Shown one piece after another: positions 8,940 to 16,567 of a stretch of DNA of 64,000 bases. Location of the stretch: positions 62,001 through 126,000 of the forward strand of contig JAWMQL010000002.1 in assembly GCA_033283165.1 (NCBI GenBank), in the 5' to 3' direction. Both the position numbers and the translations under genes were made by a program. Each line of letters begins with the position of its first letter. The stretch's first letter is position 1. The notes beneath the pieces are model-generated. The model did no database searches, was not told the origin of the DNA, and was given only the letters and a program-made list of their open reading frames with translations. The DNA comes from JAWMQL01 sp033283165. GTDB lineage: Bacteria; Pseudomonadota; Gammaproteobacteria; Pseudomonadales; Halieaceae.

Positions 8940-9374
8940 TCAACCTGTCCGATCGGCAAGCTGGTCCAGGCTGCCACCGTACAGCACCGGGCTCGACACC
9001 TGTTCCGGGCGCAGGTACAGCACCACGCGTTCGGCGTCCGGTGGGTCCATGTCCTCCGGCATGTCCTGCCCGGAGAGCTGCCGGAACTGGCGGCGGACAT
9101 ACGACCGGTCGGTGTCTTCCTCGATGCGAACGGTGCCCCGGATTTCAACGTAATGCATGTGGTTGGATGGCGAGACGACACAGACCGTGGCGCCGGGATT
9201 CGCCACCAGGTTCTTGTATTTCATGCGGCTCTTGAGGGTGCTGATTTCGATTTCCTCGCCGTTCCATATAAAACTCACCGGATTGGTACTGATACGTCCG
9301 TCCGTGTGCCGCAGGGTGCTCAGCAGGGCAATAAAGGTGCTGTTCAGAATATCTTCATGCCGCGCGTTAATCAT
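8940..9374 (-). CDS. Pyridoxamine 5'-phosphate oxidase-fold (PPOX class) protein
   Basis: 144 residues, start chosen at 9374 because AGGAGAG precedes it. The split-barrel flavin/F420-binding pattern is clear: FIALLSTLRHTDGRISTNPVSFIWNGEEI, STLKSRMKYKNLVANPGATVCV and HYVEIRGTVRI. It resembles the TIGR03618-like group of FMN- or F420-dependent enzymes. Cofactor choice cannot be fixed from the sequence. It precedes the GST gene. Confidence 0.85.
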   Translation of the reverse strand: MINARHEDILNSTFIALLSTLRHTDGRISTNPVSFIWNGEEIEISTLKSRMKYKNLVANPGATVCVVSPSNHMHYVEIRGTVRIEEDTDRSYVRRQFRQLSGQDMPEDMDPPDAERVVLYLRPEQVSSPVLYGGSLDQLADRTG

Positions 9375-9419
9375 CCATTCTCTCCTGGTTTGTAGCAAAG
9401 TCTGTAAATCCGGGGTTAC

Positions 9420-10574
9420 TCAATCAAATTCCGGCGGCCCCAGCGGCGACGGCCCGCAGCCGAAGCGCTGCTGGGTCCAGCTGGAATTGGCTATTTTCCA
9501 GTCGCCATCTTCCTTGATCAGATTGAACAGGTCGATACCGCAGTGTGAAAACTCCTGTTCCTGGTACAGGTCATAAGGCGCCCAGACCATCGCGACCTGA
9601 TCGTTGACCAGTACAACCGGGTCCCAGATCCGTTCCAGAATCGGCGGCCGGGCCTCCCGCCCGGGGTCGGCAAACAGGGACTGCGGAATGGCGTGAGTGC
9701 GGTAACTGCCATCGTCCTGTTGTGCCCGTACGAAATTCATACCTTCTTCGTGCGACAGCCGGGCCATCAGCTCCCGGTCACCGGTGTTGATGGCGTGCAG
9801 GAACTGCTCAACGACCGCCAACACCGCTTCACGCGGGCCTTGTTCCCCTGCCAGCACCTGCGTTGTCGCGCCGGCGGGCGCAAAGCGACCCGTCTCCACG
9901 AAGTTGATCGCATACTCGATCACCTGTGGTGCGCGCATGATGAACGCGTGCGAGTTCGGCACCGTCACGAAGTCAGCCATACCATCCACTCGAGTGCTTT
10001 CCACCGAGACCTTGCCATCGTCGGGATTGGGCAGGGACTGGGATAGAATGGGGTTGAAGCTGCCGGTGCCGGCGATCACTCCCAGCTCGAAGTCTACTGG
10101 TCCCAGCTGTACCGGGACGCTGTTGTCACCGGTACCCAGCTGCATCCCGGCCGGGCCGTTGATTATCTCGAAGCCCGGGACTTCGCGGTAATCATCCACC
10201 ACCTCGCTACCCTGGTTGGGAGGTGCCAGCATGACGACACGACCCAGGTTGGGCACCTCGCCATACTTCAGGTAATAGCGCACCAGAATGCCCCCCATGG
10301 AGTGGGTGACGAAATTGACCCGGCTGCCCGCCGGGCACTGCGCCAATCCCGATTCCACCGCCAGCGGCGCCAGTTCCTCAATGGGCTGCTCGCGGGAGGG
10401 GTAATCGACCATAGAGATAACATAACCCCTGTCCTCGAAGGCATCCGCCATCTTCTGCAGCGAGCCGGAGGTTCGCCACAGTCCGTGGATGAAGACCACA
10501 CAGTCGATTGCCTGCGCGGGCACGGCCACCAACAGCAGGCAACACAGTACATGTTTCAGAAATGGGGGTTCCAT
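9420..10574 (-). CDS. Exported alpha/beta-hydrolase fused to an NTF2/SnoaL-like domain
   Basis: 384 residues with a signal peptide ending near VPAQA-ID. Residues 22-220 are a lipase-like alpha/beta hydrolase: CVVFIHGLWRTSGSL oxyanion loop, nucleophile elbow THSMGG, and PNSHAF with the probable catalytic His. Residues about 245-375 form a separate cone-shaped NTF2-like domain (EAVLAVVEQFLHAINTGDRELMARL to GDWKIANSSW). Both halves look complete, so this is a true fusion. The start overlaps the VOC gene upstream by 19 bases. Substrate is unknown. Confidence 0.82.
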   Translation of the reverse strand: MEPPFLKHVLCCLLLVAVPAQAIDCVVFIHGLWRTSGSLQKMADAFEDRGYVISMVDYPSREQPIEELAPLAVESGLAQCPAGSRVNFVTHSMGGILVRYYLKYGEVPNLGRVVMLAPPNQGSEVVDDYREVPGFEIINGPAGMQLGTGDNSVPVQLGPVDFELGVIAGTGSFNPILSQSLPNPDDGKVSVESTRVDGMADFVTVPNSHAFIMRAPQVIEYAINFVETGRFAPAGATTQVLAGEQGPREAVLAVVEQFLHAINTGDRELMARLSHEEGMNFVRAQQDDGSYRTHAIPQSLFADPGREARPPILERIWDPVVLVNDQVAMVWAPYDLYQEQEFSHCGIDLFNLIKEDGDWKIANSSWTQQRFGCGPSPLGPPEFD

Positions 10575-10945
10575 GCCACCTCCCAGTAATGTCCGTCGGG
10601 ATCGGCGAAATACCCCGAGTACCCACCCCAGCTTGTCTCCTGACCTGGCTTGACCAGTTTCGCTCCCGCGGCTACCGCCTCCGCCAACACCGCGTCAACC
10701 CGCTCGGGCGATTCCACGTTGTGGGCCAGGGTCATGGAAGGAAACGTGACCTGGCCGTCGGGAATACCCAGTTCCTCGGCCAGTTTGACCCTCGGATAGA
10801 GGGCCAGGATCGTGCCGCCCATGCGGAAGAAGGAAATACCCTCCATGTTGTTCATTTTCTCCAGCGATAGCCCCTGCTGGTAGAACGCAGTCGATCGCGC
10901 CAGGTCGTTCACCCCGAGGGTGATAATCGAAATATGGGGATCCAT
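10556..10945 (-). CDS. VOC/glyoxalase-fold protein
   Basis: 129 residues: ISIITLGVNDLARSTAFYQQGL, ISFFRMGGTILALYP, TLAHNVESPERVDAVLAEA and YSGYFADPDGHYWEVAWNP. This is a typical two-module VOC protein of the YraH/glyoxalase type, with ligand residues in the DPDGHYWEV strand. It is a distant paralogue of the gene at 6409 and is translationally overlapped with the hydrolase fusion downstream. Confidence 0.88.
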   Translation of the reverse strand: MDPHISIITLGVNDLARSTAFYQQGLSLEKMNNMEGISFFRMGGTILALYPRVKLAEELGIPDGQVTFPSMTLAHNVESPERVDAVLAEAVAAGAKLVKPGQETSWGGYSGYFADPDGHYWEVAWNPHF

Positions 10946-10963
10946 GGGCCTGTCACCTCACGG

Positions 10964-11335
10964 TCAGGTTCGGGGCTTCGCAGTGAAGCTTTTGATAAAA
11001 TCGCCTATCGTGTGGTCCGCCAGGTCCTTGAATTCACCCGCATCAAAAAACCGGCCGTAACAGGTGGGACAGCTTTCAAACCAGATATGGGGTTGCTGTG
11101 CGTCCACCATCTTCAGCATCTTGCTGTTGGGGCAAACAGGACATTTGATATCATCCACCTCATTGTATTGCTTGCCTACCTTAGGATCGCCCGTATCCAC
11201 CGCGTCGGCAATATCCTTGAGATCTTCATGCTCCAGCATATCCAGCCACAGACCCTTGCAATTCAGGCATCGCTCCACATCACCAAAAGGGGTATTCAGC
11301 TGCTCAAAGTCACTGTCACACTTGGGGCATTTCAC
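10964..11335 (-). CDS. Zinc-ribbon (zf-TFIIB) protein
   Basis: 123 residues. The GTG at 11335 directly follows GGAGGAAATATA. Two zinc ribbons are visible: CPKC...CLNCKGLWLD at the N-terminus and CPVC...CPTCYGRFFDAGEF near residues 60-95. The second half of each repeat (CxxCxGxWxDxxE) is the zf-TFIIB signature. Role is unknown. It starts a run of four consecutive Cys-rich genes. Confidence 0.85.
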   Translation of the reverse strand: MKCPKCDSDFEQLNTPFGDVERCLNCKGLWLDMLEHEDLKDIADAVDTGDPKVGKQYNEVDDIKCPVCPNSKMLKMVDAQQPHIWFESCPTCYGRFFDAGEFKDLADHTIGDFIKSFTAKPRT

Positions 11336-11395
11336 TATATTTCCTCCACGCAAAGGCGATTTTCCTGAATTCGCTGCAACTAATCCGAGCTACCG

Positions 11396-11806
11396 CTAAT
11401 CTTCATCCTTGAATCCCGTGTACTGCGGTGCCGACAGGGCCTCCTCGTACCAGTCCGCCCGCTCTTGCCAGAAAATATTAGCCTGGGGCGCGATCGATGG
11501 GATGCCCTCCAGCAGGCCCGCGGGCACAACCAGCATGTTACTACTAAGTGACAGATAGGGAACGCGTGAACCACAACGACGGCAGAACGCATTGCTTATA
11601 CTGCGCCCCTCCACGTCATAACGAACAATCGATTCCTGGCCAGCGCGCCAGGTGATTGTGTCCGGGTCGGCAAAGAGGTTTGACGCATGAGCCGATCCGG
11701 TCGATTTCTGGCACTGCATACAATGGCAGAGCTGAAAATGTTTGAAATCGTCGTCGATCTCAAAACGTACCTCCCCACAGAGGCAACTCCCGGTCAGCTT
11801 TTTCAT
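11396..11806 (-). CDS. GFA/CENP-V-like protein (glutathione-dependent formaldehyde-activating fold)
   Basis: 136 residues from the ATG at 11806 (GAGG site). It has the family zinc pattern CLCGEVRFEI...CHCMQCQKSTG...FCRRCGSRVPY. Members bind zinc in a Mss4-like fold; a few act on S-hydroxymethylglutathione but most are uncharacterised. A second, shorter GFA-like gene lies 300 bases downstream. Confidence 0.88.
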   Translation of the reverse strand: MKKLTGSCLCGEVRFEIDDDFKHFQLCHCMQCQKSTGSAHASNLFADPDTITWRAGQESIVRYDVEGRSISNAFCRRCGSRVPYLSLSSNMLVVPAGLLEGIPSIAPQANIFWQERADWYEEALSAPQYTGFKDED

Positions 11807-11892
11807 CGTTACCTCACCGTCCGCTGGCTTGTTGTGCAAGAATAGAGACAGTATTCCGCCGGGGCCGGAACAATAAGCGAGAAATCCGCCGC

Positions 11893-12090
11893 TTACACCT
11901 CATTTTCATCCCGCACCGAGACCAGCAGGCCACCCCGGGCGTCCAGGGCGACACTGAAAGTGATCGGCCTGCAGCAGACCTGGCAATCCTCGATGTATTG
12001 CTGGTCCAGATCCTGATGATCGACAAGTACCGCGATACGCTCGCCACAATACGGACAGCCAACCATTGTCTCTGACAGGAATTCCGTCAC
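11893..12090 (-). CDS. CPXCG-motif cysteine-rich small protein
   Basis: 65 residues with CPYCGERIAVLVD and C-x2-C (CQVCCRP), the pattern of the small CPXCG family, and a beta strand tail ITFSVALDARGGLLVSVRDENE. An internal ATG at 12066 (MVGCPYC) is an alternative start. It probably binds one zinc. Function is unknown. Confidence 0.78.
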   Translation of the reverse strand: MTEFLSETMVGCPYCGERIAVLVDHQDLDQQYIEDCQVCCRPITFSVALDARGGLLVSVRDENEV

Positions 12091-12107
12091 TTCATCGCCG
12101 CCGACGT

Positions 12108-12530
12108 TCAGTCACTTTGAGTGGTTATACGCACCGGGTAACACCAGTTCTGCCGCCAGCGCTCTCTTTTTTCCACGGCCGATTGCGAACTGAAGTTGAC
12201 CTCGATGGGCGCAGGGAAACCGAACCTGTTTTCGAGTTTATTGGCGTTCAGCGCACCATACAACTCACCATCGATTTCAGCGGTCACCAGAATGACCTGG
12301 TCGCAATTTGTGCACTCGTGAAAGTCCGCACTGTGTGAGCCATGCTGTATGGTCTTATGAAGCCTGCTATTACGAATCCTGACGTCAACCCGGGTACCGG
12401 ACTTGGATACATACGCCGCCGACTTGCCGAAGCAGTACGCGCACTGGCAGGCCCTGGGCACCAGGCTGTGATCAACGGTATGCCAGGCGACCTCGATGTT
12501 ATGGCAATCGCAGCTTCCCAGGAGTCTCAC
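12108..12530 (-). CDS. GFA-like zinc protein
   Basis: 140 residues from the GTG at 12530. SCDCHNIEVAW, CQCAYCFGK and HECTNCDQVI give the three Cys pairs of the GFA/CENP-V fold, though spacing and the rest differ from the gene at 11396. No good ribosome-binding site is visible, and the start lies five bases after the stop of the ferritin-like gene, which suggests coupling. Catalytic role is doubtful. Confidence 0.72.
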   Translation of the reverse strand: MRLLGSCDCHNIEVAWHTVDHSLVPRACQCAYCFGKSAAYVSKSGTRVDVRIRNSRLHKTIQHGSHSADFHECTNCDQVILVTAEIDGELYGALNANKLENRFGFPAPIEVNFSSQSAVEKRERWRQNWCYPVRITTQSD

Positions 12531-12535
12531 GCAAT

Positions 12536-12832
12536 TTACTTCTGGTACTTTTCTGCAAGCGGCTTGTCGGTGAACAGGTAGTCCTTCAACTCGCCGTCAA
12601 AGGTAGTGTCCTGGCGCCGAATCCACTCCAGGACCATCGCGGCGTGCTCTTTTTCCTCGTCCCTGTTGTGCTCAAGGATCGCCTTCAACTCCTTATCCTT
12701 ACAGGCATCGACCCGCTGGTTATACCAGTCCACTGCCTCCAGTTCTTCCATCAGGGAAATTATCGCGCGATGCATGTCTCGCGTTTCGTCGGACAGTTCG
12801 TTGATCGGCTCGTGATAACCTTCATTTGCCAT
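12536..12832 (-). CDS. Encapsulated-ferritin (EncFtn) family ferroxidase
   Basis: 98 residues, GAGGGA site before the ATG. The core SLMEELEAVDWYNQRVDACKD and LEHNRDEEKEHAAMVLEWIRR matches EncFtn. The ferroxidase residues known in the Rhodospirillum rubrum protein (E32, E62, H65) correspond to E30, E60 and H63 here. EncFtn normally oxidises iron inside an encapsulin shell and carries a C-terminal targeting peptide or lies beside the shell gene. Here the tail after KDYLFTDKPLAEKYQK is short and no encapsulin gene is in the window. Confidence 0.9.
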   Translation of the reverse strand: MANEGYHEPINELSDETRDMHRAIISLMEELEAVDWYNQRVDACKDKELKAILEHNRDEEKEHAAMVLEWIRRQDTTFDGELKDYLFTDKPLAEKYQK

Positions 12833-12852
12833 GCTTTATCCCTCACTTGCAT

Positions 12853-13176
12853 TTAGCAACAACACCTGGCGAGATGCGCCAGTTTCAATACTGTTTGCCC
12901 CAGCGCCAACGGGGGGCTCTCTCCCCTGGCCCGGCTGACACCTATCAATATAGATGATATAAGGGCTACAAAGGCTATATATTCCAAAATCCGGACTTCC
13001 GGATCGAACAGTTGAACCCCGCCCAATAGCAACAGGAAATACACGACCAGCACGACCCAACCCTGCCATTTCACGGGAAAGCTCCAGCCATAGCCATATT
13101 CCTTGGCCGGGAAAGAGTATGACTTTCGATTTCCGGGATTCCGGCATTGAAAAAAAATACTTCCTGACTTTGGCAT
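12853..13176 (-). CDS. Small two-helix membrane protein with a probable C-terminal frameshift
   Basis: 107 residues from the ATG at 13176. The N-terminus (NRKSYSFPAKEYGYGWSFP) is followed by two membrane helices (VVLVVYFLLLLGGVQLF and YIAFVALISSILIGV). After RARGES the present frame runs into an unlikely tail ending ARCCC. Removing one base from the six-G run at 12911-12916 instead gives ESPRWRWGKQY and a stop at 12885. That looks like the natural end of this family as I remember it (GEPP-W-WG type). The gene is therefore either frameshifted or carries a sequencing error. Confidence 0.6.
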   Translation of the reverse strand: MPKSGSIFFQCRNPGNRKSYSFPAKEYGYGWSFPVKWQGWVVLVVYFLLLLGGVQLFDPEVRILEYIAFVALISSILIGVSRARGESPPLALGQTVLKLAHLARCCC

Positions 13177-13252
13177 CCATAGCTCTTGTCCTGAACGAAA
13201 CCAGCGGTCGTGGCCGGATATGACGTTTCCGCGGATCACTCGGCCAGCGAGG

Positions 13253-13684
13253 TCACTGATAAATCCTGCCACGGTGTTTCAGCCAGCCTGCCTCATGTGC
13301 ACGCCCGGGATCTCGATGCGTCCAGTGAATCACGCCACCCCGCTTGTTCCACTCATACTCGCCATAGAACTCAACTGAATCTCCGACACTCAAGGCAGAA
13401 ATTTTCGGCGCGAGATCGATGTTGTGTGCTACCAGAAGGGTTTGGCCGGATCGAAGTTTCAAGATGAACCGCTGATGCCGGCTGCCCAGATTGTCGTCCG
13501 GAAGGACTTGCACAACCTCTCCTTTACCCTGTATCTGAAAATCGCCGCGCTGGTTCTCAAAAGCCTGAGCAAGTTCCGCGTCTGAGCCTGAACCGGGAGA
13601 TTGAAATCCACTCGACAAGCCCAGATCGTTCCAGGCGTATTGCAAAAGGAACGCCACGGCCAGGACTGTAAGGATTTTTTTCAT
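13253..13684 (-). CDS. DUF3465 family exported protein
   Basis: 143 residues with an N-terminal hydrophobic segment (ILTVLAVAFLLQYAW) acting as signal or anchor. The C-terminal OB-like part reads GEVVQVLPDDNLGSRHQRFILKL, TLLVAHNIDLAPKI, GDSVEFYGEYEWNKRGGVIHWTHRDP. The last motif is diagnostic for DUF3465. Members are small periplasmic proteins of unknown role, often near nuclease-like genes. Start has an AGGGAT site. Confidence 0.82.
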   Translation of the reverse strand: MKKILTVLAVAFLLQYAWNDLGLSSGFQSPGSGSDAELAQAFENQRGDFQIQGKGEVVQVLPDDNLGSRHQRFILKLRSGQTLLVAHNIDLAPKISALSVGDSVEFYGEYEWNKRGGVIHWTHRDPGRAHEAGWLKHRGRIYQ

Positions 13685-13691
13685 AGCATCC

Positions 13692-14036
13692 CTATCGAAT
13701 CACCGCCGCCTCTTCAACGGCATTTACAAAGTCGGGGACCAGCAGGGATTTGTTCTGTAACCACAGGGCATGAAAATCGGGACTTCGGAAGTACATTTTC
13801 AGATAGCGCAGCATCATTATCCAAAGCTCCGCCAGATCACGATTTTCTAAAATCTCCCCTATCCACTTCCCGACATCGGTGGTCGTGCTCTCAATTGCAA
13901 TGGTGCGTGCCGCCAGGGAATCCGCCCTCAGTTGCTTGGTGTTCTGGCGAATCTGCAGCACGAGATAGAGCCATGTGGCGACGACACCGATACCACCGAG
14001 CAGGTCACCGAGATTTCCGAGATCCTCGCGTGTCAT
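13692..14036 (-). CDS. Single-helix membrane protein of unknown family, internally shortened
   Basis: 114 residues, start at 14036 with GAGGGGG upstream. It begins TREDLGNLGDLLGGIGVVATWLYLVLQIRQNTKQLRADS: one membrane helix, then the IRQN signature shared with the gene at 19100 and the broken gene at 16158. The central helical segment of about 40-50 residues seen in such proteins is absent between DLAELW and MLRYLKMYFRSPDF. It may be an in-frame internal deletion. Function is unknown. Confidence 0.65.
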   Translation of the reverse strand: MTREDLGNLGDLLGGIGVVATWLYLVLQIRQNTKQLRADSLAARTIAIESTTTDVGKWIGEILENRDLAELWIMMLRYLKMYFRSPDFHALWLQNKSLLVPDFVNAVEEAAVIR

Positions 14037-14061
14037 TGTGTCCCCCTCGACTCTGTTTAAT

Positions 14062-14889
14062 TCATCCATCAGCACAGCCCATGCCTGCCGACTGCAGAAA
14101 GGTAGCAATGCATTCAAACGCCCGCGAGTCCTGCAGAAGGAAATAGTGGCCGCCCTCAAATAATGCCAGACGAGCATTTGGCAACTGTGTGCTCATGGCC
14201 TCGAGGTTGGCAACCGGAGCGATGCCGTCATAGCGTCCGCCGCAGATCAACACCGGCAGCTCAAGGTTCGGCAGTCGGTCATAGGTATCGTGCCGGGTGC
14301 GTGCTTCCAGTTGGCGCCGGGCGCCAATCTCCCGGCCGGGCTCCCCTGCCCCGACCAGATGGGCCGCCGCCATTTGATCGACCAATTGCCGCACTTGCTG
14401 TGGATGGGCAGCCTGCCAGGCCGCGTCGCACCGCGTGTCGCTGAGTGCAATGACTCGTGAAGCGCGCTGCTCAGTTGAGAGGTCTGCCAACTCATGCAGC
14501 GGGTACGAATCACCTCCCGCGCCACCGCTGCTGGTACAGGCGAGTACCAGCCGCTCAATACGATCGGGGTACCGCAAGGCAAATTCCTGCGCCACCATGC
14601 CACCGAATGATATCCCGAGTACGTTGCACCTATCCCAGCCTATCGCTTCAAGCAGGGCGTTGGCATCCATGGCGTAGTCCGCCATGGCATAGGGGATGTC
14701 CGGCCGGTCAGTCTGCCCCAAACCTCGCTGGTCATAAGCGAGGATCTCGAACTGGGCGGCCAAAGGGGAATCGAAGATGCCTGGCTTGCTCCTGAGGTCA
14801 CCCCCGGTGCCATTGATGAATAGCAAGCGCGCCCCACCACCACGCATTTCGTAATACATCCGGATATCGCGAACCTGAACAAATGGCAT
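14062..14889 (-). CDS. Alpha/beta hydrolase
   Basis: 275 residues. The catalytic elements are complete: oxyanion loop FINGTGGD, YDQRGLGQTDRP, nucleophile elbow GISFGG (Ser about 96), acid in GGRYDGIAP and His in EGGHYF. Sequence style resembles 3-oxoadipate enol-lactonase or esterases of that group, but no pathway neighbour supports a specific reaction. The last codons overlap the leader of the gene at 13692 closely, with 25 bases between. Confidence 0.87.
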   Translation of the reverse strand: MPFVQVRDIRMYYEMRGGGARLLFINGTGGDLRSKPGIFDSPLAAQFEILAYDQRGLGQTDRPDIPYAMADYAMDANALLEAIGWDRCNVLGISFGGMVAQEFALRYPDRIERLVLACTSSGGAGGDSYPLHELADLSTEQRASRVIALSDTRCDAAWQAAHPQQVRQLVDQMAAAHLVGAGEPGREIGARRQLEARTRHDTYDRLPNLELPVLICGGRYDGIAPVANLEAMSTQLPNARLALFEGGHYFLLQDSRAFECIATFLQSAGMGCADG

Positions 14890-14970
14890 CGAGTTCTCGC
14901 TTGTTGTGAATTCTTATCTAACGCGCAAACCTGTTTTCAGTATGGAGAAAGGATTAGATGTATGGATATT

Positions 14971-15444
14971 CTATGCCCGAACTACCCGACAATTAAAGCA
15001 GCCGGGCGATGCATTATGGATGTCAATGTATTCGATCGATGGGTCCTGAAATATTCGCGCTATTGAGTCTTCAAGCTCAGTGCCATCAATCACCTCGGCT
15101 GCCACCATTATTGCCTGCCCATTATAAGCTCTCATTGATAATCTTCTGTGGCGCAGCATCAAAGGCACCTCATTGACCTCGAGAGTTGCCTGCCGCGCAT
15201 TCTCCCTGACGAATATGGGACCTGAGCTTCTGTAAGGGGAGCTGACATCGTGGTGACAGAAGGGTATCGCCAGAACCCGCTCTCCTACTTCTGCATCCTC
15301 TAAACTGACTCGACAGGGATAGCCCGGATTTTCGTCGACATCTATCCAAAGTGCATCATGCTCACACAACTCCCTATCGCTCATTGAAAAATACGATTCA
15401 AACAATGCGCCCGACAAGGCCAGTATTTTGAAGTTATTTTTCAT
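14971..15444 (-). CDS. DUF1203 family protein
   Basis: 157 residues with no signal peptide. The pattern GYPCRVSLEDAEVGERVLAIPFCHHDVSSPYRSSGPIFVRENA, then LSMRAYNGQAIMVAAEVIDG, then YIDIHNASPGCFNCRVVRA is the DUF1203 signature, with conserved HH and C-x2-C near the end. Biochemical function is unknown. The gene is clearly more AT-rich than the housekeeping genes in this window. Confidence 0.86.
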   Translation of the reverse strand: MKNNFKILALSGALFESYFSMSDRELCEHDALWIDVDENPGYPCRVSLEDAEVGERVLAIPFCHHDVSSPYRSSGPIFVRENARQATLEVNEVPLMLRHRRLSMRAYNGQAIMVAAEVIDGTELEDSIARIFQDPSIEYIDIHNASPGCFNCRVVRA

Positions 15445-15558
15445 GGTTTTTCATCTGTTTTCCCGGGATATGCTCGGTGGCAGGGCGAGTTACATACGCG
15501 TTTGCCCGCCTGCTGGACCGGCTTTCTGGCAAACCTGAGCCACATTCGGCAATATCAT

Positions 15559-16062
15559 TCAACTGAAGTCACTCCCCTCAATATCCTCGATTTCAAAGAC
15601 AGGAATAATTCGGGAATACTGATCAGCCCACGCCTGATATTGCCGATATACAGGTGCATGTTGGCAGCAGATGGAGAACTTCTCCTCACGCTCCGCTGCT
15701 TCCAGAAGTCGCGTCCTTACTTTATATTCCTTTCTTTTGTATCGCATCAGTGCGTCCGGCCTGGCGCGGAGATTGTGCGCCCAGTGTGGGTCTTTGCTCG
15801 TGCCGCCACGCGAGCCCACAATCATCAGCTTCCCGTCACCGGTTGGGAATACCGGCAAAACAGTCGATCGAGGCAATCCCGATTTACGGCCAAAGGACGT
15901 GAAGATACAAGGATTGTTGTAGCCGGATTTATCATCCTTGGTGAAAATCCAGATGATTGGCGAAAAAGAAAACCACCTGACGCAGAAAACATCACAAACC
16001 CGACCAATTTCCGAACTGCCGAACCATCGAATAAAGCGCTGAACTGGTGATATCTTCGTCAT
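15559..16062 (-). CDS. Deazaflavin/nitroreductase-family (DUF385) protein
   Basis: 167 residues. FTSFGRKSGLPRSTVLPVFPTGDGKLMIVGSRGG followed by KDPHWAHNLRARPDALM is the core of the DUF385/Ddn-type split barrel, which binds F420 or related flavins. The N-terminal 40 residues (RWFSFSPIIWIF) are hydrophobic and could associate with the membrane. Substrate is unknown. Base composition is low in GC compared with the window. Confidence 0.8.
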   Translation of the reverse strand: MTKISPVQRFIRWFGSSEIGRVCDVFCVRWFSFSPIIWIFTKDDKSGYNNPCIFTSFGRKSGLPRSTVLPVFPTGDGKLMIVGSRGGTSKDPHWAHNLRARPDALMRYKRKEYKVRTRLLEAAEREEKFSICCQHAPVYRQYQAWADQYSRIIPVFEIEDIEGSDFS

Positions 16063-16157
16063 CGACCCGGTTGTAATTTAGCCAAATATCGCCTGCAGCA
16101 GTGCCAGCCACAGGTCAGTCGTCGTTGCTGGTTGCGATTGAACATTTGCACTCGGCG

Positions 16158-16459
16158 TCAACCTGCGCTCCCGGTAATGACATCATGCACCATGTCGTAA
16201 AAATTTTGACTGAAAGCGTCTTTGTACTTATCCAATACCACCCGCCCCCCGGGAGAGCCTACAACCAGTCGGATTGAGACTTCATAGCCATACCATTGCT
16301 CTTTGGTCAGCACACCAAGATCCTGCAGAGCCCACGCGGATTCCATGGCTTTGAGAAACTGAACGATCAACAGCTCAAAACGACTTCTCTCAGCTTTATC
16401 CAGTACGTCGTAAGCGCGCCAGAGATCTCCCCAATTGCTCCGATTGCTTCCCAATTCAT
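16158..16459 (-). pseudogene. Decayed gene of the IRQN single-helix family (internal deletion plus frame change)
   Basis: An ATG at 16459 opens MNWEAIGAIGEISGAL, nearly identical in style to the start of the gene at 19100 (MNWEAIAAVAEILGAL). That frame soon stops. The next frame carries RAYDVLDKAERSRFELLIVQFLKAMESAWALQDLGVLTKEQWYGYEV to ITGSAG, the expected C-terminal half of the same family. The segment that should hold the membrane helix and IRQN motif is missing at the join near 16420. The open frame that extends upstream of the join to 16505 begins at a TTG directly after a stop codon. Confidence 0.7.
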
Positions 16460-16567
16460 TTTTTTCTTCCCTTGCGCTGGCCAGGCGAATCGTAGATTCG
16501 AGCAATCATCGTTGGTCCACAACAGCTGGGTTTCAAATTTCGACACGAGCGTTATCCGGTGGCGTTC

